Counted from the stretch's first letter, positions 8,675 to 17,663 are shown. The stretch is DNA of 64,000 bases from Mesorhizobium sophorae (GCF_002270415.1 NZ_NNRI01000012.1:327619-391618); one strand, 5' to 3'. Program-made: numbers and translations. Notes: generated from the sequence alone by a model not told the origin.

Positions 8675-9065
8675 TCGTGCCTTCCCGGTTCGTTATGTTT
8701 TGACTGAAGCCGGGCGCCCGCCGAGGCGCAAAACAGACTCCAGCCTGCTGGCCGGGGCGTTTGTCCAATCTGGGGAAGATGAGGCGAAAACGTCCGGACC
8801 AGCGCGAGGCTAGCCAATAATGCAAATGCCACAAATGGCGAAAGACGTTTTCATGGGCGGCTTTATCGCCTTGGCAGGTGTTGCCGTCAAGTCGCTACTT
8901 TCGGCAAAAACGTCGTTGGATCACAGGTAAAGGCGCGCCGAAACATTTTATTAAACATGTCGGCACAGTGATGAAACATTCGTCGACTAGTTCAGCAGGC
9001 GTCACGATTTGGTCAGAATCGGCCATCAAACGGCAGACACGAAAATGTTACCTGGGAAGAGAGAC
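8675..9065. other. 391-base non-coding gap upstream of cysS and the small ORF
   Basis: No supportable gene on either strand. It must hold the leftward cysS promoter and any rightward promoter for the 51-codon ORF at 9066. The right half is noticeably AT-richer, with two GAAACATT copies near 8940 and 8971. No convincing -35/-10 pair or terminator could be assigned. Confidence 0.5.
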
Positions 9066-9221
9066 ATGCCCCGAACCAAGCAGGAATCCAACCGCGCCAA
9101 GCAACCGGCGCTTGCCAGCCACTACCGCGCCATCGGCCCGGCAGCGATCGTCGCCGCCCTTCTCCATACCGCGAAGAAGAAAAAGCCGGCGCAGAAGATC
9201 GTATCGCCTCGCGCTGCCTGA
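9066..9221 (+). CDS. Small basic hypothetical protein (51 aa)
   Basis: A 51-residue ORF beginning MPRTKQESNRAKQP and containing a short hydrophobic stretch (AIGPAAIVAALLH) followed by KKKKPAQK. It is not a member of any family I recognise. Support comes from the strong Shine-Dalgarno GGAAGAGAG at proper spacing before the ATG and a GC-rich hairpin shortly after the stop. The Lys/Arg-rich composition suggests nucleic-acid or membrane-surface binding, but nothing more can be said. Confidence 0.45.
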   Translation: MPRTKQESNRAKQPALASHYRAIGPAAIVAALLHTAKKKKPAQKIVSPRAA

Positions 9222-9233
9222 ACTGGTGCGCGA

Positions 9234-9251
9234 CCGGCCCGGAGGGGCCGG
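9234..9251. terminator. Short GC hairpin after the small ORF
   Basis: CCGGCCC and GGGCCGG arms enclose a four-base loop (GGAG) just after the small ORF at 9066-9221. There is no T-tract, so termination by this hairpin alone is uncertain. Confidence 0.3.
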
Positions 9252-9312
9252 CGACATAGCGCTGACATGTGCCTCCAAAGCCGACTTGCGCCTCTAAAAC
9301 AGTGTCATCTGA

Positions 9313-10056
9313 CTATCGTCCGCGCCGGGCTTCTGGCGCCTGAACCTTCTCGGGCTCCGGCCCGATCTCGCCCCTCTCCTGAATCTCCGGTCCGGTGTTG
9401 ACGACCTTGTTGACGAGGTCGGACACGGGAATTGCTTCGAAAAAATCAGGCTGCGCCGGCCGCAACAGGTCGGCGACATCGCGCTGCTCGAGCGTGCGGC
9501 AATCCAGCCAACGGGCAAAGTCGCTGGGATCGATCACCACCGGCATACGGTCGTGGATGTGGGCGATGTCGGCATTGGCATTGACGGTCAGGATGGCGCC
9601 GGTGTCCATTTCCGAACCGCCCGGCTCGGCATAGGTCTCGATCAATCCGGCAAAGGCGACCACTCCGCCATGCCGGGGCCGTATCCAATAAGGTTGCCCC
9701 TTCTTGCCCCTGGTTTGCCGCCACTCGTAAAAGCCGGATGCCGGCACCAGCGCACGACGATGGCGCATGGCGGCCTTGAACGAGGCCTTTTCGGCGGCCC
9801 CTTCCGAGCGTGCATTGAACAGCAGCGGAAACTCCCTGGTGTCCTTCACCCAGATCGGGATCAGCCCCCAGCGCACCAGCATCGGCTGGCGGTCCGGCAG
9901 ATTGGAGCCCGGCGCCCGCGGAGCACCGGCGATCGCCACCAGGATCGGCTGCGTCGGCGCGATGTTGTAGCGCGCCGGGAAATCCTCAAGCCCCGCCACG
10001 CCCAGAAAGGCGGCGGTCCGATCCGGTGTCGCGGTCAAGGCAAAACGTCCGCACAT
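9313..10056 (-). CDS. SOS response-associated peptidase (SRAP/YedK/HMCES family)
   Basis: A 247-residue SRAP-domain protein. The family forms a thiazolidine crosslink through Cys2 with abasic sites in single-stranded DNA, shielding them. Cys2 is in MCGRFALT, which fixes the start at 10056 because Met removal must expose that Cys. The NARSEG segment, the PASGFYEWRQ motif (catalytic Glu) and a HDRMPVV histidine motif are all present. A much longer upstream open frame is ignored for that reason. The gene diverges from the NUDIX hydrolase, with a 111-base gap that would hold both promoters. Confidence 0.93.
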   Translation of the reverse strand: MCGRFALTATPDRTAAFLGVAGLEDFPARYNIAPTQPILVAIAGAPRAPGSNLPDRQPMLVRWGLIPIWVKDTREFPLLFNARSEGAAEKASFKAAMRHRRALVPASGFYEWRQTRGKKGQPYWIRPRHGGVVAFAGLIETYAEPGGSEMDTGAILTVNANADIAHIHDRMPVVIDPSDFARWLDCRTLEQRDVADLLRPAQPDFFEAIPVSDLVNKVVNTGPEIQERGEIGPEPEKVQAPEARRGR

Positions 10057-10167
10057 GGTCGACTGGTACCCTTCGGCTGGTTCAGCTTGAAAGTGGCGAT
10101 GGAACCGGCGTTGCGCAATCGCCAAAGCTTCCCCATGCTGGGCGGTCCACAACAGACCTGCCTTCAG

Positions 10168-10623
10168 ATGAGCCTGATCGGGAATCCATGGAACGAAGCG
10201 CGCAAGACACTTCCGGCCGTCTCGGTGGCCGTCGTGCGCGGCGACACCGTGCTCCTGGTCAAGCGGGCGCGGCAGCCATCGCAAGGGCTCTATGCCTTTC
10301 CGGGCGGCAAGGTCGAGGCCGGCGAGACGCTGGAGGCCGCGGCAAAGCGCGAACTGTTGGAAGAAACCGGCTTGCACGCCACCGAATACCGGCCGCTTCG
10401 GGAAATCCACATCGACGGCAGGGATGACGCCCACCCGGTCGATTACCTTCTGACGGTGTTCGGAGCCGCCTATGCCGGCGGCGAGGCCGTGGCCAGCGAC
10501 GACGCCGTGACAGCCGCCTTCTATACGCTCAGCGAGATGGCAGGGCTGCCACTTGCCGGCTCGGTCCTTGCCGTCGCCCAAGACCTGTTGGGCCTAGGCG
10601 CAGACGTCGGGCTGCACCCCTGA
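10168..10623 (+). CDS. NUDIX hydrolase
   Basis: A 151-residue NUDIX protein cleaving a nucleoside-diphosphate-linked substrate. The Nudix box reads GGKVEAGETLEAAAKRELLE followed by ETG, complete with the REXXEE core as RELLEE. The N-terminal strand AVSVAVVRGDTVLLVKRAR and the YAFPGGK lead-in fit ADP-ribose or MutT-type sanitising enzymes. The start is uncertain: 10168 matches the beginning of homology, but in-frame ATGs at 10099 and 10135 are possible and none has a strong Shine-Dalgarno. It diverges from the SRAP gene. Confidence 0.87.
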   Translation: MSLIGNPWNEARKTLPAVSVAVVRGDTVLLVKRARQPSQGLYAFPGGKVEAGETLEAAAKRELLEETGLHATEYRPLREIHIDGRDDAHPVDYLLTVFGAAYAGGEAVASDDAVTAAFYTLSEMAGLPLAGSVLAVAQDLLGLGADVGLHP

Positions 10624-10688
10624 AAATCGCCTTGCGGGCGACAAATTGTTTCGCCACAAAGACTTATGCTATTTGGCCAAGAGAGCTT

Positions 10689-11066
10689 ATGAACCGTCCA
10701 TCCCTGCTCCTCGCCGTATGTCTGGCCGTTAGCTCGGCCGTCTCGACGCGGCCGGCGCTCAGTGCCGAATCGCCGTTCGAGCCCGGGCTGATGCGGCTGG
10801 CGGAAGTTCTGGGATCGCTGCATTTCCTGCGCAATTTGTGCGGTGAGAAAGGCGACCAGTGGCGTGTCGAGATGCAGAAGCTGCTCGATTCGGAAAATCC
10901 GGACGCCGAGCGGCGCGCCCGCTTCATCGCCAGCTTCAATCGCGGCTACCGCTCGTTCGGCGGCACCTACACGCAGTGCACCCCCTCGGCCACCGAAGCC
11001 ATCAGCCGCTATATGAAGGAAGGCGAGACGCTGTCGCGCGACATCGCCTCGCGTTATGGCAACTAG
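10689..11066 (+). CDS. TIGR02301-family secreted protein
   Basis: A 125-residue protein with a clear signal peptide (MNRPSLLLAVCLAVSSAVS, likely cleavage near ALSAE). The mature domain contains LRNLCGEKGDQWRVEM and ASFNRGYRSFGGTYTQC, the pattern of the alphaproteobacterial TIGR02301 family, with two cysteines that may form a disulfide. Family function is unknown; a periplasmic location is inferred. The start at 10689 has a GAGAG Shine-Dalgarno; an upstream in-frame start at 10632 would bury the signal peptide. It follows the NUDIX gene by 65 bases. Confidence 0.82.
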   Translation: MNRPSLLLAVCLAVSSAVSTRPALSAESPFEPGLMRLAEVLGSLHFLRNLCGEKGDQWRVEMQKLLDSENPDAERRARFIASFNRGYRSFGGTYTQCTPSATEAISRYMKEGETLSRDIASRYGN

Positions 11067-11176
11067 GCATTCCGAACTGTCCATCCACAGATATTCGGAC
11101 CTCCGACTTGTGTCAGGTGACATCTTGGTGCAATCCTCGTGTGGCACTTCTGCAACAGTCTTAATGAAACCTTACC

Positions 11177-11269
11177 GCGCGAATGCGGAATTAACTCAAA
11201 CTGAAGGTTTTCGCCCCGCAGGCCGCCCTAATCGGCTAAGTTTGGCCTGAGTTGAACGCAGCTTCGCGC
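11177..11269. other. Long imperfect inverted repeat, possible structured leader
   Basis: Nested arms face each other over 93 bases: GCGCGAA (11177-11183) with TTCGCGC (11263-11269), ACTCA (11194-11198) with TGAGT (11248-11252), and AAACT (11198-11202) with AGTTT (11239-11243). It lies in the 339-base gap between the TIGR02301 gene and the small ORF at 11406. It could be a terminator-like structure, an untranslated leader element or a small RNA. The rest of this gap shows no gene. Confidence 0.4.
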
Positions 11270-11405
11270 AAGGCAATCGGGCTCCGTAAAAAACGATCAA
11301 AAGAATGTCGTATTTACAAATACTTAATTGACCCTGCGTGTGAAATGAACAGATCAAGCCTGATCCGCATCGACGGATCGCCGCTTGAAAGGGTGGACAT
11401 CGCAT

Positions 11406-11663
11406 ATGGAACATGGTGTCAACGACATCGACGCGCTGGTCAGGGAAGAGAAGCGCCTGACCGCCGTGGAAAGCCACAGCGAAGCCTGGGCGGAAGGTCT
11501 CTCCGCCGGTATAGAGCCCGAGATCATTGCCGAGGCAGCGCTCGAGACGGCCTTCGGCGAGATGTTGCGTGCCAATGGTGAGACCTCGGCCCTTGCCCTG
11601 CTCGACCGTATGCGTGAAAAGGTGATTGCTGGCGCCTTCGAACCTGAACGGCTGCGGCACTGA
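11406..11663 (+). CDS. Small acidic hypothetical protein (85 aa)
   Basis: An 85-residue helical protein beginning MEHGVNDIDALVREE, with the interior segment GIEPEIIAEAALETAFGEML and the ending ALALLDRMREKVIAGAFEPERLRH. I do not recognise a named family; such short acidic helical proteins are common beside regulators in rhizobia. The ATG at 11406 is preceded by GGTGGAC at acceptable spacing; an alternative start at 11385 adds seven residues. The next gene begins 70 bases on, so co-expression is possible. Confidence 0.6.
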   Translation: MEHGVNDIDALVREEKRLTAVESHSEAWAEGLSAGIEPEIIAEAALETAFGEMLRANGETSALALLDRMREKVIAGAFEPERLRH

Positions 11664-11733
11664 ACCGACATCCGGTTCTTTGACGGCAGAATGCCGCTCG
11701 GGCGTCATGCCCGGAAGCAGGGAGAAACGGGCA

Positions 11734-12519
11734 GTGAGTTTTTCGATGTCAGGCAAGCCGGTTGGCTTGGTCCTCTACATCTGCTTCGCCGCTGGCTGTG
11801 CCGCGATTCCCCTGGTTCTCGTCAGCAGCCCCGCTTATGCGCTGAGCGAGATCAAGCGCGAAGAGCTCCCCGCACCCGTCACGCCGCCGGCGGACGACGA
11901 CATGTCGCCACCGGGAAGCACAGTGCCAATGCCCGACCCGGTCGGAACGCCGCCTCCAACCAGCAAGCCGGCCGGCCCTGACGAAGCCGAGCCGGACAGC
12001 CCGCCGAGCGGCGGCGGCGTAACCAGGCCGCGCGTCGATCCGGAAACCCCAGTGCCCGAGGTCGTCTACGATCTCGGCAAGCTGCCGGAACCGGTACGGC
12101 GCATGCACGACCTGATCGTCGAAGCCTGCAAAAGCGGCGACATCGAAAAGCTGCGGCCTTTGATCGGCACGGGCGACAGCACGACACAATTGTCGCTGAC
12201 CGATATAGACGGCGACGCCATCGCCTTCCTCAAGGGTCTTTCCGGCGACCCGGACGGCCAGGAGATCCTGGCCATCCTGGAAGAGGTGCTCAATGCCGGC
12301 TACGTCCACCTCGATGCCGGCAAGCCGGAAGAACTCTATGTGTGGCCGTATTTCTTCGCGCTGCCACTGGACAAGCTCGACGCCAAGCAACGGGTCGAAC
12401 TGTTCAAGATCGTCACCGCCGGCGATTTCGACGACATGAAGCAGTTCGGCGCCTACATCTTCTACCGCGTCGGCATCACGCCCACCGGACAGTGGACATT
12501 CTTCGTCGCCGGCGATTGA
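11734..12519 (+). CDS. Secreted proline-rich hypothetical protein
   Basis: A 261-residue protein with an N-terminal hydrophobic signal segment (VGLVLYICFAAGCAAIPLVL, ending near SPAYA), a proline- and acid-rich linker of about 75 residues, and a compact C-terminal domain. The C-terminal domain contains RRMHDLIVEACKSGDIEKL and LPLDKLDAKQRVELFKI and ends in FYRVGITPTGQWTFFVAGD. It is probably periplasmic. No named function is known to me. The GTG at 11734 has a GGGAGA Shine-Dalgarno, better than the ATG four codons later. The gene converges on the dihydroorotase-like gene with a 33-base gap. Confidence 0.72.
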   Translation: MSFSMSGKPVGLVLYICFAAGCAAIPLVLVSSPAYALSEIKREELPAPVTPPADDDMSPPGSTVPMPDPVGTPPPTSKPAGPDEAEPDSPPSGGGVTRPRVDPETPVPEVVYDLGKLPEPVRRMHDLIVEACKSGDIEKLRPLIGTGDSTTQLSLTDIDGDAIAFLKGLSGDPDGQEILAILEEVLNAGYVHLDAGKPEELYVWPYFFALPLDKLDAKQRVELFKIVTAGDFDDMKQFGAYIFYRVGITPTGQWTFFVAGD

Positions 12520-12552
12520 GCCTTTTTGGCCCGCCTTGCGGGAGGTTGGAGC

Positions 12553-13884
12553 CTAGCGAGGCAATGCCTCGGAAAACTCCACCGCCCTGCCCTGGCCCGG
12601 TGCCACGATCTCGCCTTCCCACATGACGCGGCGGCCGCGAATGACGGTGCCGACCGGCCAGCCGGTGACTTGCTTGCCATCATAGGGCGTCCAGCCGGCT
12701 TTCGAGCCGGCCTGCGCGTTGGTTATAGTCTCACGCCGCTTCATGTCGACGACGGTGAAATCGGCGTCGTAGCCGGCGGCGATGCGGCCCTTTCTCGCCA
12801 TGCCGAAAATGCGCTGCGGACCGTGGCTGGACAGGTCGACAAAGCGCTGCAGCGTCAGCCGGCCGGCGTTGACATGGTCGAGCATGATCGGCACCAGCGT
12901 CTGCACACCGGTCATCCCCGACGGCGAGGCCGGATAGGGTTTGGCTTTTTCGGCCAGTGTGTGCGGGGCGTGGTCGGAGCCGAGCACGTCGACGATGCCT
13001 TGCGCAATGCCATGCCAGACGCCATCGCGGTGTCTGATGTCGCGCACCGGCGGATTCATCTGGATCAGCATGCCGAGCCGCGCGTAATCGTCAGCCGACA
13101 GGGTCAGGTGATGTGGCGTCGCCTCGCAGGTCGCGACATCCTTGTGCTGCTGGAGGAACAGGATCTCCTCGGCCGTCGAGATGTGCAGGACATGGATGCG
13201 GGCGCGAACAGTGCGTGCGATGCGCACCAGCCGCTCGGTGCAGCGCAAGGCGGCGATCTCATCGCGCCAGATCGGGTGCGATGACGGGTCGCCTTCGATG
13301 CGTTCGCCCTGACGCTCGCGCAGCCGGAATTCGTCCTCGGAGTGAAAGGCGGCGCGGCGGCGGGTATTCCTCAGGATCGAAGCGACGCCTTCATCGTCCT
13401 CGACCAGGAGGTCGCCGGTGGAGGAGCCCATGAAAACCTTGATCCCGGCCGCACCCGGCAGTCGCTCGAGCTCGCCGACGTCTTTCGCATTCTCGCGGGT
13501 GCCGCCAACCCAGAAGGCAAAATCGCAGTGCATGCGACCGCTGCCGCGGCGGACCTTGTCGGCAAGCGCTGCCTCGCTGGTGGTCAGCGGATTGGTGTTG
13601 GGCATCTCGAACACGGCGGTGACGCCGCCCAGCACCGCCGCCCGCGAACCCGTCTCCAGATCTTCCTTGTGCTCCAGCCCCGGCTCGCGGAAATGCACCT
13701 GGCTGTCGACGACACCCGGCAGGATGTGCAGGCCGCGGCAGTCGATCGTCTCGCCGGCCGGGGCCTGGCCGAGATCGCCGATGGCAGCGATGCGGCCGTC
13801 CTTCACACCGACGTCGCGAGCCCCTTCGCCGTCATGGTTGACCACAGTGCCGCCTGTCAGGATGAGGTCGTAGGTCATGGCCAT
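12553..13884 (-). CDS. pyrC: Dihydroorotase-like amidohydrolase
   Basis: A 443-residue cyclic amidohydrolase, the pyrimidine-pathway dihydroorotase by motif order. The carboxylatable lysine is K149 (AGIKVFMGSS), metal-ligand histidines are H181 (AFHSEDEF) and H234 (HVLHIS), and the catalytic aspartate is D304 (GSDHAPH). The first histidine of the usual HxH motif is replaced by glutamine: residues 60-67 read DSQVHFRE. Some dihydroorotase branches (I recall DDQVHFREPG in Bacteroidetes) carry this change, so activity is plausible but not certain. An allantoinase/hydantoinase-like role is the alternative. ATG codons at 13884 and 13878 are both possible starts. Confidence 0.78.
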   Translation of the reverse strand: MAMTYDLILTGGTVVNHDGEGARDVGVKDGRIAAIGDLGQAPAGETIDCRGLHILPGVVDSQVHFREPGLEHKEDLETGSRAAVLGGVTAVFEMPNTNPLTTSEAALADKVRRGSGRMHCDFAFWVGGTRENAKDVGELERLPGAAGIKVFMGSSTGDLLVEDDEGVASILRNTRRRAAFHSEDEFRLRERQGERIEGDPSSHPIWRDEIAALRCTERLVRIARTVRARIHVLHISTAEEILFLQQHKDVATCEATPHHLTLSADDYARLGMLIQMNPPVRDIRHRDGVWHGIAQGIVDVLGSDHAPHTLAEKAKPYPASPSGMTGVQTLVPIMLDHVNAGRLTLQRFVDLSSHGPQRIFGMARKGRIAAGYDADFTVVDMKRRETITNAQAGSKAGWTPYDGKQVTGWPVGTVIRGRRVMWEGEIVAPGQGRAVEFSEALPR

Positions 13885-13957
13885 GCTCTCTTGCGGGGGG
13901 AGTGCCAGCGGCTTACGTAAAGGCCGACCGTTTTGCAAGATCAGGCTGCTTTCGCCA

Positions 13958-14815
13958 ATGCCCTTTGCCCAACTCAAAGACCGTGCGCTCATCTCCGTCT
14001 CGGGCCCTGATGCCGAGCATTTCTTGCAGAACATCCTGACCACCGATCTCGACGTCTTGACACGCGGCCAAGCAAAACCGGGCGCGCTGCTTTCGCCGCA
14101 AGGCAAGATCCTGTTCGATTTCCTGATCTCGCGGGCCGGCGAGAATGCATTCAGGCTCGAATGCCGGGCCGACATTTCAGATGATTTCGTACGCCGGCTG
14201 ACGCTCTACAAGCTGCGCGCCAGGGTCGAGATTGCCAAAGCCGATCAGGCGCTTGTCACCGTCGCATGGGGAGATGAGTCAACGCCCTCACAATCTGATT
14301 CAACGGCGGCCGACACGCGCTTTGCGAACGGCGCAGTCACGCGTTGCTATGGCCAAGCGGATGAGCAGAGCGACCTTGCCGCATGGCAGGCCTCCCGCAT
14401 CGCCAGCGGCATTGCCGAAAGCGGCAGCGACTACCAACTTGGAGACGCCTTCCCGCACGACGTGCTGCTGGACGAAACCGGCGGCGTCGGTTTCAAGAAG
14501 GGGTGCTATGTCGGCCAGGAGGTTGTCTCGCGCATGCAGCACCGCGGTACGGCCAGGCGGCGCGTGCTGATCGTCCAGGCCGGACTTCCCCTGCCCGCCG
14601 CGGGCACCGAACTGACCGTCGAGGGGCGGCCGGTCGGCACGCTCGGCTCGAACGCCGGCACGACTGGGCTCGCCATTGCCCGCATCGACAGGGTCAAGGC
14701 GGCGCTCGACGCCGGCCAGCCGATCATGGCGGGCGACGTGCCGGTTGCCGTGACCATCCCCGCCTGGGCGAAGTTCAGCTTTCCGCAGGAAGCCGTCAGC
14801 GCGGAGGAGGCCTGA
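13958..14815 (+). CDS. ygfZ: Folate-binding YgfZ/GcvT-like protein
   Basis: A 285-residue tetrahydrofolate-binding protein of the GcvT fold. The diagnostic YgfZ/IBA57 signature is KKGCYVGQEVVSRMQHRG near residue 185, including the functional cysteine. The family supports assembly or repair of iron-sulfur enzymes such as MiaB. The ATG at 13958 begins at the conserved LKDRALISVSGPDA region; upstream in-frame sequence lies across the divergent promoter. It overlaps the downstream HD-domain gene by one base (TGATG), so the two are coupled. Confidence 0.92.
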   Translation: MPFAQLKDRALISVSGPDAEHFLQNILTTDLDVLTRGQAKPGALLSPQGKILFDFLISRAGENAFRLECRADISDDFVRRLTLYKLRARVEIAKADQALVTVAWGDESTPSQSDSTAADTRFANGAVTRCYGQADEQSDLAAWQASRIASGIAESGSDYQLGDAFPHDVLLDETGGVGFKKGCYVGQEVVSRMQHRGTARRRVLIVQAGLPLPAAGTELTVEGRPVGTLGSNAGTTGLAIARIDRVKAALDAGQPIMAGDVPVAVTIPAWAKFSFPQEAVSAEEA

Positions 14816-15450
14816 TGGCGGCCGATCGCGTCGGCGCGCCGCCACGCGCCTGGCAGCGCATGCTGTCCGGCCGCCGGCTCGACCTGCTCGACCCCTCACC
14901 ACTCGACATCGAGATTTCGGACATCGCGCATGGGCTCGCCCGCGTTGCCCGCTGGAACGGCCAGACCAGAGGCGAGCACGCGTTCTCGGTCGCCCAGCAC
15001 TCGCTGCTGGTCGAGGCGCTGTTTTGCGACCTGGTGCCTGCGGCTTCGGCCGACGCCCGGCTGGCGGCGCTGCTGCACGACGCCCCCGAATATGTCATCG
15101 GCGACATGATCTCGCCGTTCAAATCGGTGATGGGCGGCAGCTACAAGGACTGTGAATTGCGATTGCAGCGCGCCATCCATCTGCGCTTCTCGCTGCCGCC
15201 GGAACCAGCTGCTGCGCTGCGCAAGGAGATCAAGCGCGCCGACCAGATCGCCGCCTATTTCGAAGCAACGCTGCTTGCCGGTTTTTCGACCGCCGAGGCG
15301 ACCGAATTCTTCGGCCGTCCGCGCGGCTTCAACGCCGATCGCTTCGATTTCACGCCACGCTCCGTCACCTCAGCGCAAAATGCGTTCCTGAAGCGCTTTT
15401 CGGCGATCGAGAAGTCGCGCCACCAGGTTCCGGCACCCGTGATCGGCTGA
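14815..15450 (+). CDS. HD-domain hydrolase (YfbR-like nucleotidase family)
   Basis: A 211-residue cytosolic HD-superfamily phosphohydrolase. Metal ligands are visible as His in GEHAFSVAQHS, the His-Asp pair in AALLHDAPE and a later Asp in the RADQIAAYFE region. This spacing resembles YfbR-type 5'-deoxynucleotidases. The ATG at 14815 shares a base with the ygfZ stop and sits behind a GGAGGAGG Shine-Dalgarno. The substrate is inferred; a role in dNMP turnover is the simplest guess. Confidence 0.85.
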   Translation: MAADRVGAPPRAWQRMLSGRRLDLLDPSPLDIEISDIAHGLARVARWNGQTRGEHAFSVAQHSLLVEALFCDLVPAASADARLAALLHDAPEYVIGDMISPFKSVMGGSYKDCELRLQRAIHLRFSLPPEPAAALRKEIKRADQIAAYFEATLLAGFSTAEATEFFGRPRGFNADRFDFTPRSVTSAQNAFLKRFSAIEKSRHQVPAPVIG

Positions 15451-15513
15451 AAAACGCTAAATTAACCGGCGGCGACCACACTAGCCCGTTCGATCACGAT
15501 CCGCAGGCGCCTT

Positions 15514-17649
15514 ATGCCCGTCGCTGATGCCAAGGATGGTTCGACCGTCCCGGAACCGGGGGCCGAAGGCACGGATCGGCCGCGCTCCATTGAAGACGAA
15601 CTGCGCGAACAGAACGAACGCTTTTCGGCTGCGGTCGAGAACATGTCGCATGGGCTGTGCATGTTCGACGCCGACGAGCGCATGATTATTTGCAACGTCA
15701 ACTACATCAACATCTTCTGCCTCGACCCCAAGGTGATGCGGCCCGGCATCCGGTTCCTCGACATCCTGCGCCACAGCGTCGACATCGGCATCGCCTCGCA
15801 AAGCGCCGAAGAACTCTACGCCATCCGCAAACCCTATATCGACCGGGCGAAAGCCTCGACCTACGAGGAGACGCTGTCGGACGGTCGTATCATCAACATC
15901 TCGCATCGCCCGCTGGCTTCGGGCGGTTGGGTCTCCATCTACGAGGACATCACCGAACAGCGACGCGCAGAGCGGGATCTCAAGGAGCAGCACCGCCGCT
16001 TCGACGCAGCACTTGCCAACATGTCGCAAGGCCTGCTGATGTATGACGCCGACGGCAGGCTGATCGTGCGCAACCAACGCATTCTGGAGCTCTATGGTGT
16101 CAGCGAGGCAGACCTTCCGCTGGGCATGGGTCTGCGCGAACTCCTTGAGCGGCTTGTACGCCTGGGTGTCTATCCGCCCATCGATATCGATGGCGAGGTC
16201 CTCAAAACTGAAGCCCGCCTGCAGATCGGCCAGACGCGATCGACCCCTCGTCAGCTTGCCGACGGACGAACGCTGATGATCGCGCGTCGGCCGATGAGTG
16301 GTGGCGGCTGGGTCGCCACGTTCGACGACGTCACCGAAAGCAGGCTGGTCGAGGAGCGCATGACCCATCTTGCGCATCACGACACGCTGACCGGACTGCC
16401 CAACCGTTCGATGCTTCGCGAACGGCTCGACCAGGCGCTGGAGGATGCGACTTCACCGCTGGCGATCTTCTCTCTCGATCTCGACCGCTTCAAGGCGATC
16501 AACGACACCTTGGGGCATCCGGCCGGCGACTGGCTGCTGAAAAGCGTGGCCGAGAGGCTGCGGCGTTGCCTGCGCGATGAAACAGACATCGTCGCCCGTT
16601 TCGGCGGTGACGAGTTCGTCATCATCCAGTCCAACTTCAAAGACCTTGCCGACGCGGAAAAACTGGCGAAACGCATCGTCGAGGCGATCGCACAACCGTT
16701 TCGCGACAAGAGCCGGGAGATGCATGTCGGCATCAGCCTTGGCATCGCCGTTTTCCCCAACGACGGCAGGGATGCCGATACGCTGCTGAAGAACGCCGAC
16801 ACGGCGCTGTACCGGGCGAAGAGCGAAGGACGCAATCTGTACCGATTCTTCGAGCCAGCAATGGACGCCACGGTGCAGGCGCGCCGGGCGCTTGAGGTCG
16901 ACCTTGAGACAGCGTTGCCGCGCCACGAATTCGATCTCGATTTCCAGCCCATCATGAACATAGAATCCGGCGGGATCGTCGGCGCGGAAGCCTTGATGCG
17001 CTGGCATTCGCCGACACGCGGCACGGTGGCGCCGGACAACTTCATTCCCGTCGCCGAAGAAACCGGGCTGATCGTGCCGCTTGGCGAGTGGGCATTGAGG
17101 AAAGCCTGCGTGGCGGCGGCAAGTTGGCCTTCCCTGCGCATTGCGGTCAATGTCTCGGCCGTGCAGCTCAAAAGTGGCGGCTTTGCTCGCAGCGTCATCT
17201 CGGCGCTGGCCTTCTCCGGCGTCCCGGCCAGCCGGCTGGAACTGGAAATCACCGAAACCGTGCTGATGGACGAAAGCGAGACTGTGCTGAAGACGTTGCG
17301 TCAATTGCGAGGGCTGGGCATCCGCATTGCGCTCGACGATTTCGGCACCGGCTATTCCTCGCTCGGCTATCTCCGGCGTTTTCCCGTCGACAAGATCAAG
17401 ATCGACCGTTCGTTCATTCGCGACATCGGCAATCGCGACACAGCGGCGATCGTTCGAACCATCATCGGGCTGGGCGCCGAGCTCGGCATCACGGTCACCG
17501 CCGAGGGTGTCGAGACCGAGACGCAGCTCAACATTCTGCGCGCCAATGGCTGTGTCGAAGCGCAGGGCTATCTGATCGGGTTGCCGTCAAGGGCGGCGGA
17601 TATTCAGCGCCTGCTGAGACCGACCGCGGCCTTCGGGCAATCCGGTTAA
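15514..17649 (+). CDS. PAS-PAS-GGDEF-EAL cyclic-di-GMP signalling protein
   Basis: A 711-residue bifunctional candidate diguanylate cyclase/phosphodiesterase. Two PAS-type sensor repeats are visible from the parallel segments VENMSHGLCMFDAD (about residue 46) and LANMSQGLLMYDAD (about residue 168). The GGDEF active site is intact at 364-368 and the EAL motif at 492-494, with the downstream DDFGTGYSSLGYL and KIDRSFI metal-site segments complete. The product-inhibition I-site is missing: the RxxD position before GGDEF reads DETD. No membrane helix is seen, so the protein should be cytosolic. It is monocistronic and converges on the LysR gene. Confidence 0.95.
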   Translation: MPVADAKDGSTVPEPGAEGTDRPRSIEDELREQNERFSAAVENMSHGLCMFDADERMIICNVNYINIFCLDPKVMRPGIRFLDILRHSVDIGIASQSAEELYAIRKPYIDRAKASTYEETLSDGRIINISHRPLASGGWVSIYEDITEQRRAERDLKEQHRRFDAALANMSQGLLMYDADGRLIVRNQRILELYGVSEADLPLGMGLRELLERLVRLGVYPPIDIDGEVLKTEARLQIGQTRSTPRQLADGRTLMIARRPMSGGGWVATFDDVTESRLVEERMTHLAHHDTLTGLPNRSMLRERLDQALEDATSPLAIFSLDLDRFKAINDTLGHPAGDWLLKSVAERLRRCLRDETDIVARFGGDEFVIIQSNFKDLADAEKLAKRIVEAIAQPFRDKSREMHVGISLGIAVFPNDGRDADTLLKNADTALYRAKSEGRNLYRFFEPAMDATVQARRALEVDLETALPRHEFDLDFQPIMNIESGGIVGAEALMRWHSPTRGTVAPDNFIPVAEETGLIVPLGEWALRKACVAAASWPSLRIAVNVSAVQLKSGGFARSVISALAFSGVPASRLELEITETVLMDESETVLKTLRQLRGLGIRIALDDFGTGYSSLGYLRRFPVDKIKIDRSFIRDIGNRDTAAIVRTIIGLGAELGITVTAEGVETETQLNILRANGCVEAQGYLIGLPSRAADIQRLLRPTAAFGQSG

Positions 17650-17663
17650 ACCGGCGCTGCCCG

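Noticed and set aside
15481..16380. A 299-codon frame antisense to the GGDEF-EAL gene
   Set aside because: It lies wholly within the PAS region of a gene with clear motifs, and shows no domain of its own.
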